Source of the DNA: Rhizodiscina lignyota
Taxonomy: Eukaryota; Ascomycota; Dothideomycetes; Aulographales; Rhizodiscinaceae
Direction: 5' to 3'
Length of the DNA: 64,000 bases
Assembly: GCA_010015805.1 (NCBI GenBank)
Contig: ML978123.1
Coordinates: 1-64,000, forward strand
This document shows, piece after piece, positions 35,231-44,751 of this stretch. A model generated the notes under the pieces. It was not told the DNA's origin and ran no database searches. It worked only from the letters and a program-made list of their open reading frames with translations. The translations under genes were made by a program, and so were the position numbers. The stretch's first letter is position 1. Every line of letters starts with the position of its first letter.

Positions 35231-36466
35231 ATGTTATCGCGCAAAGCATTTCGTTCATTGTCCTCTCAATCACCATCGAAAAAGCTATTCTCCACCAGCA
35301 GCAAGCTCCATGCTGACTTCACGCATGCCGTCGTGGGCGGCGGTGCTGTCGGTCTCGCCATAGCCCGCCAGCTCCAATCAAGAGAGGGCGCCTCCGTCGT
35401 CCTAATCGAGCGCCATGGCATGGTAGGCTACGAGACATCCTCACGCAATTCCGAAGTCATCCATGCAGGAATCTACTACGGGCTCTCATCCCTTAAAGCT
35501 CGTCTATGCATTCGAGGCAAAAACTTGCTTTATGAACTTTGCGAAAAGAACGCCATCCCCTACCGCAATTGTGGAAAGTGGATCGTTGCACAGGATGGCG
35601 AGCAGTATAAAGAGCTAGAGAAACTTCATGAGTTTACCCAGCAGATTGCTGTCCCGACGCGCTGGGTCAGTCAGGAAGAGGCGAAGAGACGAGAGCCAGA
35701 CGTCAGAGCTGCGGGAGGGATTCTGGAAAGCCCGACGACTGGGATTGTGGACAGTCATAGCTACATGCAGTTTCTGCATGGCGATTTCGAGGATAAGGGA
35801 GGGGTATGCGCATTGCAGTCGCCGGTATCTCGCGTTGTGCCTATCGAAAATGGGCGTGGAGGTTGGGAGATCTTCACGAATGTGGACGGGGAAGAGACTT
35901 CCATCAGCTCAGAAACATTCATCAACTCCGCCGGATTGGCAGCCATACCGCTCTCGAATTCGATAATGTCACCTGAGCGACAAAGGAAACCATACTATGC
36001 GAAAGGCACGTACTTCTCGTACAGTGCATCAAAGCCCTCGCCAAAGACACTCATCTACCCCGCGCCGAAACCGTCGTTAGGAGGACTAGGAACACATCTC
36101 ACACTTGATATGGGTGGTCGCATACGATTCGGCCCGGACGTCGAGTGGATTGAGTCTCCGGACGACTACAGTGTGAACGACGCACGAATGCCGGAAGCAC
36201 TGGACGAGATTGCCGAGTATCTACCCACGTATGATAGGAGCGCCGTAGGGTTGGACTACGCAGGCATTCGGCCCAAGTTGGGAAAGGGAGGTGCTGTATG
36301 GAAAGGGGATGGAAAGGAATTTCTCGACTTTTACATCACAAAGGAAGAAGGATTCGAGGGATGGATCAACCTGCTGGGAATTGAGAGTCCAGGACTAACG
36401 AGCAGTCTGGCTATTGGAGAAGAGGTGGAGAGATTGCTGTATGGAAGTAGTGGGAAGGTGATATGA
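35231..36466 (+). CDS. L-2-hydroxyglutarate dehydrogenase-like FAD oxidoreductase, mitochondrial
   Basis: Single exon, 411 residues. The N-terminus (MLSRKAFRSLSSQSPSKKLF) is Arg/Lys/Ser-rich without acidic residues, a typical mitochondrial presequence. The FAD-binding Rossmann motif VVGGGAVGLAIARQL lies at about 34-48, followed by VVLIERHGMVGYETSSRNSE and HAGIYYG, both strongly diagnostic of the DAO-type L2HGDH family. Later blocks GTHLTLDMGGRIRFGPDVEW, VGLDYAGIRPKL and LLGIESPGLTSSLAIGEEV complete the fold. The enzyme oxidises L-2-hydroxyglutarate, a side product of malate dehydrogenase, back to 2-oxoglutarate (metabolite repair) and passes electrons through FAD. Length is somewhat short of animal enzymes but normal for fungal ones. 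Confidence 0.93.
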   Translation: MLSRKAFRSLSSQSPSKKLFSTSSKLHADFTHAVVGGGAVGLAIARQLQSREGASVVLIERHGMVGYETSSRNSEVIHAGIYYGLSSLKARLCIRGKNLLYELCEKNAIPYRNCGKWIVAQDGEQYKELEKLHEFTQQIAVPTRWVSQEEAKRREPDVRAAGGILESPTTGIVDSHSYMQFLHGDFEDKGGVCALQSPVSRVVPIENGRGGWEIFTNVDGEETSISSETFINSAGLAAIPLSNSIMSPERQRKPYYAKGTYFSYSASKPSPKTLIYPAPKPSLGGLGTHLTLDMGGRIRFGPDVEWIESPDDYSVNDARMPEALDEIAEYLPTYDRSAVGLDYAGIRPKLGKGGAVWKGDGKEFLDFYITKEEGFEGWINLLGIESPGLTSSLAIGEEVERLLYGSSGKVI

Positions 36467-36996
36467 GCTGGGAAGAAAGGAGAGATACAGCGCGCGTGTC
36501 GCCGTCAGCAGCACTGAGGGACGAGGGCACACATCATGGACTGATGTACACGTAAAGAGCCGCAGGCATGCTCTCGGCCGCTATTGTCCGATATATCAGG
36601 TTACCCAGAGCGCCAAGAAAATCCACCAACACGTCCAATTCTCTCTCCTGTTCTTTGTTATTGTCCTAACTCTATAAACTCTCATTCCGTTGAATTTCTC
36701 AATATTTCCAACAAATTGCATGCTCGATGCATGCGCAAGAGATGACACACGCACCTTTCCATAGATACCACTGAGCGTTCTAACCAACACTCTCCTCCTC
36801 CCTTAGCGCCGCGGGAACAACAATGCGCCACAACTCTTATTCACAAATTTCAGGCACCAGCGGAGGACCTCATACTATATAAACTTTCCGACTTTCTACA
36901 TCAACGAACCTTCTTACAGCAACCAACACTTCTTTCTCCTCACTCTACCTCTCTCAAAGACCAAAACATACACTTTCAGCCACAAACCACAACAAA
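36467..36996. promoter_or_regulatory. Promoter with TATA box for the small gene at 36997
   Basis: A TATATAAA at 36876-36883 lies 114 bp before the ATG at 36997 and is followed by a C/A-rich leader (CAGCCACAAACCACAACAAA) typical of strongly transcribed fungal genes. Confidence 0.65.
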
Positions 36997-37625
36997 ATGG
37001 CCGAGCATTTGTCTCAAATCAAGAAGACCGCGTCGCTGCCAGATCTCACCAAAGTGCAGCCTGAAGAGGAGGATCTTTTTGTGCCTCCAACGCCCCCGCC
37101 GCGGATGTCCAGCAGCGCCTTAGGTGAGTCAGGGCACTTCCTGACCGTTGCCCCCTACGCAATGAATTTGATACATCTCCAGACAGCACTTCGGGCACCA
37201 GCAATAGCGCCGGCCCCAGATCGGGCGGCGGCACTTGTCACCATGGCAAGCATGCCGCCGACCCAGATCTGGGTCAGCGGCGTCGGCATCAGACCACGCT
37301 CTTCGGCCTCCTACTGGGTGGCTACCGGCCACTACGTCTTCGGCTCCGACCACAAGGAGCTCACATGGGAGGAGCTGCTGGCAGAAGACGGTATGTTCTT
37401 GATTCTCCAACACTGTGACGCAGAGGATAGTTACGAACTGATGTAAAGCCAGACAACACCAGGGCCGGAAAGGCCGAGCAAGATACCGATCCCAGAAGAA
37501 GTGAGGGTGGAGGGGAGGGAGAGGAGCAGTGGAAGGGGAACAAGCGGCCGGAGGGGTACCATCGCGGGGGTAGGAGGAAGCGGAGGGAGGAGGCGGTCGT
37601 GAAAAAACAGAATGAACTCCAGTAG
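36997..37625 (+). CDS. Small charged protein, unknown function (3 exons)
   Basis: Model of 167 residues: exons 36997-37123, 37187-37390 and 37453-37625, introns of 63 and 62 bp with GTGAGT and GTATGT donors. The start has a textbook context (ACAAAATGG). The N-terminus has HLSQIKKTASLPDLTKV and EEEDLFVPPTPPPR, a proline-rich disordered stretch. The middle ends in YWVATGHYVFGSDHKELTWE with excellent coding-type third positions. The last exon reads KRPEGYHRGGRRKREEAVVK, strongly basic. The first acceptor is uncertain: an AG four bases earlier gives a Ser/Gly-rich reading (STSGTSNSAGPRSGG) with better codon bias locally but breaks the frame of the downstream exons. No known domain, signal peptide or membrane helix. 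Regulation is probably TATA-driven. Confidence 0.5.
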
Positions 37626-37712
37626 ATGGACACAATTGAAAGCATAGTCACAGAGATAAAGACGAATTGAGCTCATTAAAGGCGTACAATCTCGATAAAA
37701 AAACTCGCTGAA

Positions 37713-37825
37713 GCACGTGATATTAAACTTCAGTGATGCTCTCGAATACTTGGAAGGACGAATTCTATTTTGACTTCGTCCTTTCAACCAAACACCTGAA
37801 GGAGGTCAACTCCTCTATCACGTGC
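37713..37825. repeat. Foldback (inverted-repeat) element
   Basis: Nested inverted repeats in correct order: GCACGTGAT (37713-37721) pairs with ATCACGTGC (37817-37825); CTTCAG (37728-37733) with CTGAAG (37796-37801); AAGGACGAA (37754-37762) with TTCGTCCTT (37775-37783) around a 12-nt loop. The size and structure are MITE-like or hairpin-like. No target-site duplication is obvious. Confidence 0.6.
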
Positions 37826-37950
37826 AATATGCGCTAAGTTACTTCTAGGCTAGCTGATTTGAAAGATATTCGTAAATTCCTAAAGCATATTAGCGCACCT
37901 CTTAACTCGTTTGGTATCGCCCTTACTCACGCCAAGGGAGATAAAATAAA

Positions 37951-38265
37951 TAGCCATAACTTTCAAGGCATGGAACAGCTAAGTCATAAACTGTGCAGAG
38001 ACCGTAGAGTTGGACTTTCAGAAATACTCTCACTTGCCTTGAAGCGCAAGAGCTACTTCTCCTCAAGCGTTACAGGCTGTTAGGCTGCATAACAAATGTG
38101 CCCACGGCATAAAAATACTAGCCGCAACTTTCAAGGCATGGAATAGCTAAGGCATAAACACTCTGAAGAACGTGGAACTGGACTTTCAGCGGCAATCTCG
38201 CTTTCCTTGAAGTGTAAGAGCTGCTCCGCTCAGGCGTTCCAGCTTGGCAACGGTGCTACTTATAA
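37951..38265. repeat. Two-copy direct repeat, about 168-bp offset
   Basis: Copy 1 starts at about 37951 (TAGCCATAACTTTCAAGGCA) and copy 2 at about 38119 (TAGCCGCAACTTTCAAGGCA). Each runs through a shared GGACTTTCAG block, CTTGAAG and CAAGAGCT-like text. The copies differ at many sites, so the duplication is old. The same core appears in the array at 43160-44490. Confidence 0.7.
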
Positions 38266-39107
38266 TGCCAGACGCACTGTCAGTCGTACCGCCCTGACTG
38301 AAGAATTGATGTACTGCTATTAATGATATTTTGCGCCAATTTCGCTGAGATAAAGAGCAACTTTGTTCGGCCCGAGTCGTAGTCTCTCAGCGAGTTGAGT
38401 TGAAGTGGAAGAAATGTCAAAGTTGTTAAGATTGAGTGATATTGAGTTGCGGCAGCTATTCCTCAGTCATTCGCGCTACGGAGTACGGAGAAGAGGTTGC
38501 CTCCGTCCGTGCCCTGTCATCTTATAACTTCAACTCCTAAGCGACATTACTGCTATTGCGCCGAAACTCCTCTGTGAGGCTTTAGCACTTACTGCACTTG
38601 TGAGGAACTTGTCTTGCGAAGGCTCGACACGAAGTGCCATACTACAGCGTTTTGGCGGAAGCTCCAGGCGAGCACAGTACCGACGTCACTACCAAAGTCA
38701 AGACCACCACCTGAAAGATTGCGCTCGAGGAGATTCTCTCGAGACACTAAGCCGGACCTTGAACAACAGACAAAGAAGCCGCCGAGGATCTTTCACTCTT
38801 TCCAAGCCACTCTGTGGTGTTAAGCACGCAGCTTCGGCCGTTCGGCCTGCGGCCAACGCCGCAGCTACCACCACCATCGAACCTCTACATACCGCAATAA
38901 CGCTCTTGGACGTCCCAGATGTCTGCGAGACACTGTCCTGAGGCAGTACAGTTCTTTGCATCACCTGGACTTCCCTTCAAATTCAACACCCTTGACAGTT
39001 CGACCGACTCTGTAACACAAGGTAACACTTATTAGTGGCCTCACTGTTCCATATTAATTCTCTTCAGCGCTCTCTCAGTTACAACCTCTCGCCTACTAAG
39101 AGCAACC

Positions 39108-40088
39108 ATGGATGTCGATGGCACCACGATAACAGAGGCTGGAGTTGAATCCACTGGAGTCCTTGCTACCAATGAATACTCCTTTCGCGTCCCCAGTCCT
39201 ACTCGCATAGTCATTCCTCCACCATCGTTCACCGACAAAGGCACCCCGTCAATCTCTTTCGCTCGAATTGCTCCGCAGCCTGGTTTCGACCTTGAGTTTT
39301 TGAATAAAGTAGATTACTCGCACCTCTTCGAGACCAACGTCGGTAACAATGGCTGGTCCTACGATAAACGCCGCTTCGCCACTGAGATCTTACCTTTTAT
39401 CTACTTGGGCCCTATGACCGCCGCTCGCGATAAGGATGCGCTAAAGCGCGATGGCATCACCATGATCCTGGCAGTCCAGCACCGCTCAAAGTTCCCTTCG
39501 CGCATGTCTGCTGGACCCTGGAGGGTGGCGACTGAGCTGGGCCTAGAAGCGCAACTCATCGAGGTCTCTGACAACACTGAGCTCATTGCTGAGTTCCCGC
39601 GCGCCATTCGTATGATCAACGAACACCTGATTCGAGTCCAGCAGCAGTGGGTACTGGGAAACAGCAATGGACCGCAAATGGGAAAGGTTCTCGTATTCTG
39701 CGAGAGCGGGAACGAGCGGAGTGCGGCGGTTGTTGCGGCATATCTGATGCACATGTTCGAGGGCATTGACCACATCAAGGCGTGCCAAGTGTGCAATATG
39801 CGTCGCTTTTCAACGAATTTTGACGACTGGATGAAGCAGTTCTTGCTCTCTTACTGGCAGATCATCCAGGCGCAGAGAGATGTGGGCCTAGGGATCGCCG
39901 GAACATGGAGAGGTTCTCATGGCGCGCATAGTAACCGTAACAGCATTGGCACTCTCCGAGGTCGGGCAGGGAAGAGGACGTTTGACGACGTCGGGGAAGA
40001 CGAGGACGATATGGAGATGGATGATGATGCCGAGAGATTTTCGGGAAGGAACTACGCACCATTTCATGATGCTTCCGAGGAGACTTGA
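39108..40088 (+). CDS. Dual-specificity phosphatase-like protein with CX5R loop
   Basis: Single exon, 326 residues; ATG in strong context (AGCAACCATGG). The phosphatase-like fold spans about 88-255: ATEILPFIYLGPMTAARDKD is the usual DSP entry strand and helix, and VLVFCESGNERSAAVVAAYL is the signature loop. Cys198 and Arg204 keep the CX5R spacing, so catalysis is possible, but the residue before Cys is Phe instead of the usual His and the loop lacks its glycine pattern (CESGNER). Asp155 (EVSDNTE) is a candidate general acid. It may be an atypical active phosphatase or a STYX-like binding protein. The C-terminal 60 residues are basic and then acidic (DDVGEDEDDMEMDDDAE). No signal peptide. The next gene is a possible PP1 partner, but any link is an inference. 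Confidence 0.78.
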   Translation: MDVDGTTITEAGVESTGVLATNEYSFRVPSPTRIVIPPPSFTDKGTPSISFARIAPQPGFDLEFLNKVDYSHLFETNVGNNGWSYDKRRFATEILPFIYLGPMTAARDKDALKRDGITMILAVQHRSKFPSRMSAGPWRVATELGLEAQLIEVSDNTELIAEFPRAIRMINEHLIRVQQQWVLGNSNGPQMGKVLVFCESGNERSAAVVAAYLMHMFEGIDHIKACQVCNMRRFSTNFDDWMKQFLLSYWQIIQAQRDVGLGIAGTWRGSHGAHSNRNSIGTLRGRAGKRTFDDVGEDEDDMEMDDDAERFSGRNYAPFHDASEET

Positions 40089-40765
40089 GCGCCGATGGCC
40101 TTGAGCCGGCTACATAGTCTTTTTGCTGGAGTTCAATGGGCGATCGATTTTAAGGCGCATAGAGATGCATAGCAAAGGCAAATGACGGAGCACGTACCGA
40201 GCGAATGGAGATCAAGGCACAGGCCTATGGGGATGATGTTGCTTGAACAGCGAATACGGGGAGGTATGGACTGAAAATGGTTCTCATTATTGCATTGCAT
40301 TGCATGGCTTATATGGACTGTAGGTGGCGACAATCACTTTCTTGCTGTGTGAATACACTGACGCGTTGCAGCGCTAGCGCTTTTCGCAGTTCTCGATCCA
40401 TGGCTCCGGCAAGGCCGAGGGGATGTCATATGTGGATACTCTCAATGGCTCTTTCCTTTCATTGCTTCTTTCAATTAAAGCGAAGTAAAGACTTGCGTGC
40501 TTGTATGGTTGTGACTCAACTCGAGCCTTCCTCCATACTTAAGAATTCAACATGTAGAAAACAACTCACGACTCATCATCCTCCTCTTCACCACCCCTTC
40601 AATATAGTTTCGATAATCGACATTTAATTTATCAGCTGGACAAGCTAACACGACAACGATCGCATCCAGTTACCTGAATAGCAGATCCAGCAACATCACC
40701 TTGATCCACACAGAGCACGCAGAAGACGACATTACACAAGGCACCACACCCAGAAATCGTTCACA
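40089..40765. other. Intergenic
   Basis: No supported gene. Carries the 3' end of the phosphatase-like gene and the promoter of the next one. Confidence 0.5.
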
Positions 40766-40927
40766 ATGGCGTATGGACTGCGTCAACGTGATTCCATACC
40801 TCTCCCATCGAGATACAAGGACGACGTTCTTGGTTCTGACGAGCTGAGTGGTTGTGGTACTGATTCTTCCACCAGCTCCTCCGAAGCCGGCTCTACCCCT
40901 ATTACTCCAATTCCTGCCCCTCTTTAG
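40766..40927 (+). CDS. Small ORF of 53 codons upstream of the 41079 gene
   Basis: Starts at an ATG in good context (TTCACAATGGC) and reads MAYGLRQRDSIPLPSRYKDD, then a Ser/Thr/Pro-rich end (STPITPIPAPL). It lies 151 bp before the ATG of the next gene, so it could be a translated uORF that controls that gene, a separate microprotein, or an alternative first exon. The tidy protein-like text makes chance less likely, but I cannot decide between these. Confidence 0.35.
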   Translation: MAYGLRQRDSIPLPSRYKDDVLGSDELSGCGTDSSTSSSEAGSTPITPIPAPL

Positions 40928-41078
40928 CACAACAACAAACAAGCTCCACGACACAACCTCAAAGCACACTCGCAAGCTGACAAACAAAAAACAACCAGCC
41001 CGTTGCGAACTCGTTGTGCCGGCATTGGACTCCTTCACGGACATTCATTTTCAACCTATCAAAGAGTTGAAGAACATC

Positions 41079-43007
41079 ATGAGCGAAAACCCGTATCAGC
41101 GCGCGTTCTCAACAACGCGTGAGAATCGCGCATCGGCATCACGTCCAGAAAACGACCGACCGTTCTCCCCGCCTCCATCAACAACAGCTTCCTTCATTCC
41201 GTCTTCAACTGACAACCTTGACGGTTGGATGCCCTTCAATACCATGTGGCCGCCGCCTGCCGCGTTCCCAAGCCTCGATATCACGCAGATAGCATTGAGA
41301 GACGTGTCTCAAAATGAACAAAACAACATGCGCGCATCTGCGGAAGTCTCTGTCGCGGAAGGCAGCAACGTGAACAGGCAGAGGACTAATGAGCCTACCG
41401 CCATCGCGCCATCAGCCACGAGAAATGTTCCTACATGGGCTGAGAAGACCAATTCCGCGGAGAAGTCCCTCTACCAGCTCGTCGTTCAGTCGTTGTCTTC
41501 CCCAGACTCTACCGTGTCGAAGACATCAACGGGCACCACGCCTGACGATGTGAAAACCATCCCTGAGGAAACGCTACGCGCCGTGGCAGGCTTCAATTTC
41601 AAGAGCGCTACGAAAAGAATGACGAAGAAGCCTGTCGAAGAGTTTCAGCCTACTCTTCTGAAGCTGGAGCTACAGACGTGGGTGAACAAGTACGACCCGA
41701 AGACCAAGACCGAGGAATGGGTGACGCTGGATGGTCATGTGAGTGAATATGAGACTTGGAAAGATAGTGAGCAGCCCGATACTCTCATGATGGATGACCA
41801 GATTCAACAACTGGCCGATGAGATGGCCGACAGCGATGAGGAGATCGAGAAGGACGACGACAAGGTACTGTATCCACCGCGCAGCTTTGAACGCGATGCC
41901 TTGCTAACGCTACAAAAGACTCCCGTGAATCCCTTCTTCAAGCTTCACGTCACTCTCCAAGTCTGTATCATCGAAACCGTTCTGGAGGAGGCCCAGAAGG
42001 AAGTCCTCCCCTTCTTCCCAGCTCAGTCTTCCGATGCTGCTTCTCGCTGGTACCCGTTCGAGGAGAACGCTCCGTTCATCGACGATGACCAAGCTCGTCG
42101 TCAGCTGATCCAAGCTGCCGTGGCGAAAGAGAAGGAAGAGATTAGCCACGCTGCTCATATTGCCGCTGTTGCCGGTGCATCCACTCAAGTTGATGGATTC
42201 ATTCGCACTGGTCCATCCACCCAAGCTGGCCCATCTACTCAAGCTGCTCGATCATCTACTCGAACTCGCCTGTCCACTCGAGCCCGCCCATTCACTCAAG
42301 CAGCCCCGTCCACTCAAGCAGCCCCATCTGCCGAGCTCAGGCGCCCTAGTGGCCGTCCTCGATCTCGCCCCACTACGCCTGCTTCCAACGCAGCCAACAC
42401 TGAAGTCGGACTTGCAACCCCGTCCCCAAGCAGCATTGCCCCTCAGTTCCATCCGCACGACCCGACTGTCGAAGAGCAGAAGTACTACCCCGCCGACCGC
42501 TTCTTCGGCCTCACGAATAATGTCATCGCCGCGATCTACAGGAAGCAGAAGGCCGAGTACTGGGGTGAGCCCGACAAGGTGCCAACTCCGGCCGACATCG
42601 TCGCCGCAAGGGCGTACCTCAAGAAGAACAAGTGGCCAGAGCGCTGGCTGGTGGGCTTCTACGATGGCGTGGACATGGAGATGGAGGCCGAGGCCGAGGC
42701 CATGCTGCAGGACAAGCTGGCAGAGGAGAGGCGTGCTGAGGAGGAGCTTGAGCGCAAGCTGGCTGAGGCAGAGGCCGCGAGTGACCACGAGCGTGCACTC
42801 GGCCGGGCGAGGGCAGGCAAGAGGGCAGTCTACGGCTACGATGAGGAGCTTGAGCTCATCCGTACCGGCCCCGGTGGCACCGTCGATAAGGGGATGAAGA
42901 GCCACTCGACGGCCAAGAAGGCCGCCGAGAACAAGCAGGAGGATGTTGCCGCGGATAAGGCCAAGAAGAAGGTCCGGTTCTCGGACATGGTGGACTGGGA
43001 TATGTAG
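41079..43007 (+). CDS. Large disordered protein with coiled coil and C-terminal RVxF-like motif
   Basis: Single exon, 642 residues from the ATG at 41079; the open frame extends upstream to 40848 but without an earlier ATG. Not recognised. The first 200 residues are Ser/Pro/Asn-rich. A more ordered part (about 200-330) holds FQPTLLKLELQTWVNKYDPK and an acidic helix DDQIQQLADEMADSDEEIEK. Residues about 367-418 contain degenerate STQAGP/STQAAP repeats from an in-frame minisatellite. A second ordered part (about 470-530) has KYYPADRFFGLTNNVIAAIY and KWPERWLVGFYDGVDMEME. A Glu/Ala-rich coiled coil covers about 533-570. The last residues, KKKVRFSDMVDWDM, fit the RVxF docking consensus for protein phosphatase 1. 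Function unknown; PP1 binding is an inference from the motif. Confidence 0.75.
   Translation: MSENPYQRAFSTTRENRASASRPENDRPFSPPPSTTASFIPSSTDNLDGWMPFNTMWPPPAAFPSLDITQIALRDVSQNEQNNMRASAEVSVAEGSNVNRQRTNEPTAIAPSATRNVPTWAEKTNSAEKSLYQLVVQSLSSPDSTVSKTSTGTTPDDVKTIPEETLRAVAGFNFKSATKRMTKKPVEEFQPTLLKLELQTWVNKYDPKTKTEEWVTLDGHVSEYETWKDSEQPDTLMMDDQIQQLADEMADSDEEIEKDDDKVLYPPRSFERDALLTLQKTPVNPFFKLHVTLQVCIIETVLEEAQKEVLPFFPAQSSDAASRWYPFEENAPFIDDDQARRQLIQAAVAKEKEEISHAAHIAAVAGASTQVDGFIRTGPSTQAGPSTQAARSSTRTRLSTRARPFTQAAPSTQAAPSAELRRPSGRPRSRPTTPASNAANTEVGLATPSPSSIAPQFHPHDPTVEEQKYYPADRFFGLTNNVIAAIYRKQKAEYWGEPDKVPTPADIVAARAYLKKNKWPERWLVGFYDGVDMEMEAEAEAMLQDKLAEERRAEEELERKLAEAEAASDHERALGRARAGKRAVYGYDEELELIRTGPGGTVDKGMKSHSTAKKAAENKQEDVAADKAKKKVRFSDMVDWDM
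42178..42330 (+). repeat. In-frame minisatellite in the disordered protein
   Basis: Repeats of CCATCYACTCAAGCW-like 15-18-bp units encode STQAGP, STQAAR, STRTR and STQAAP variants. Units are diverged but keep the frame. Confidence 0.6.
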
Positions 43008-44751
43008 GCGGTTGGTTGGTTCGTCCGGTGAGCGACTAGGCATTCTGTTTCTTGCGTTAAACATACCATGGAAGTATAGTTATCATAACACGGAGTTTCA
43101 TAGACTATGTGCAACTTGATATCCGTGCAAACCGTGAGAACACTGAAATGCGTATATAAATGCACTTTCAGCGACGCTCTCGCCTTTTTAGAAGAGCGCA
43201 ACATAGGCACAGGCGTATCAACGTTACGTATGGTTCCTTTCCTCCCTAATATATGCAATTAACATGTATTCGAAGATAAACCGATGTCTATAAAGGCGTG
43301 AACACATTAAAAAGTATGTATAATTGTCCTTCCACCGGCGCTCTCACCCTTTGAGAATAGAACAATCAAGTATACTTATTAACTTCACCTTTGCAGCCTT
43401 CCCAAGAGTTAATTTTAATGAATACGTGTGCAAAGTTTAGATGTATAAATGTGTTGAACATGCTGAAAAGTATATATGAAAGCGCGTTCAGCAACGCTCC
43501 CATTTTCCGAGAATAGCACAATCCAAGAGTACACTTGTTAACTTTCTGCATAGGTCTCTTTCATCCGAAGAATGCAATTCCGCATACATAAAAGGCTTGG
43601 GTGATGGTTTCGCTTCCTTTAAATGGCTTAGACTAGCATAGACGCATGGTTTTCCGCAATGCTCTCGCCATCTGTGAAAGAAGAAGACCAAGCACATATG
43701 CGCGGATTCCTCAGTAACATTTCTTGAAAAATGGCCATTTAGCATATCTAATACACGCGTACGACAATTATCTACCTATGCGTAAAGAAAACAATCGAGC
43801 ATTCATTACATAGGCTTCAGTAGCAGTCTAGATTCTCTATGAGAACGAAATACAGCATAGGGCACGTAATTTTTAGATAGTCTACCCAAAGGCGAAGAAT
43901 CCAGTTAACGTATGAACTGAAAGCATACGCCAGTGGCGTACTCTCACGTGTAGAGCGTAATCTAGCATCTATTAGTTGCCTTCAACAGCAGTCCCAGTTC
44001 CTTAGAAGAACGCAATCTCGAATAGGCATATAAATTTCCAACGATTGTTTGCTCACTGACGAAGAATAAACTTAGCATATCAACTAAAGGCCTACAATAA
44101 TATTCTATCTCCGCGTCGAAGAACGCAATCCAGAATATGCTCAGGCTTCCAACAGCGGTCTGCATCTTTCGGAAGAACACAGTGGCACGCAGATTCAAAG
44201 CTTCCAATTAGGGTCGGGTCTTTTGAAAGAGACAACTGAATATACATATTCATAACATCCTGTGACGGTATCCATTCAAGTGAGAAAGGGAATCTGACAC
44301 TGCTACACAGCTTTTAAGACACTGAACAGCAGTGGCGTGTAGCATCTAAAATCAACAAAGCACGCAAGTTTTTAAATGGGTTGCTATTCTTTAATACACT
44401 CCAAATCACGTACAAGTAAGCTTTCGGAGGCAGTCTCACTTACCTTGAAGTGTAAGAGCCGCTCAAATTTAAGCATTGCAGCTACTGCGACGGCCAACTA
44501 TTTCATCAGCCTCGTCAACCTCTGCGGAAGAGTACTGTGTATCGTACGTTAATGGCTTTTAGCGACGTGTGATAGAGAATGTCATCCGGGGAACCGGCAT
44601 ATTAAATGAAAGAAGATGAGTAGTGGTAGGACGAGAAAGTACTGGGTCTTATGTCAGTGGGAGATTACGCTGAAAGTCTTTGAATCAAAACTTTACTTTA
44701 ATGGAGTATCAACGTGCATGTCAACTCTGAAACGGGATACCCATTCCTCGT
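43008..44751. other. Intergenic, mostly decayed tandem repeat
   Basis: No supported gene. Most of the stretch is taken up by the periodic array described separately (about 43080-44490); the remainder leads to the 3' end of the tautomerase gene. Confidence 0.6.
43080..44490. repeat. Decayed tandem array with about 163-bp period
   Basis: A core of CTTTCAGCRRCGCTCTCRCC followed by a short gap and GAAGARCGCAATC-like text recurs at about 43164, 43328, 43485, 43650, 43814, 43979 and 44144: steps of 164, 157, 165, 164, 165 and 165 bp. A further copy with the core CTTTCGGAGGCAGTCTCACT is at about 44421. Units also share a TATA-rich stretch just before the core (GTATATAAATG, GTATGTATAATT, GTATATATGAA). 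The last copy is closest to the two copies at 37951-38265. The units no longer code for anything and are heavily diverged. Confidence 0.7.

Larger units (their letters stand above)
37626..39107. other. Repeat-bearing intergenic region
   Basis: No supported gene. Contains a foldback element (37713-37825) and a two-copy direct repeat of about 165 bp (from 37951 and from 38119), both described separately. From 38600 to 38940 there is an open frame with some GC-rich text but no motif. Confidence 0.5.
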
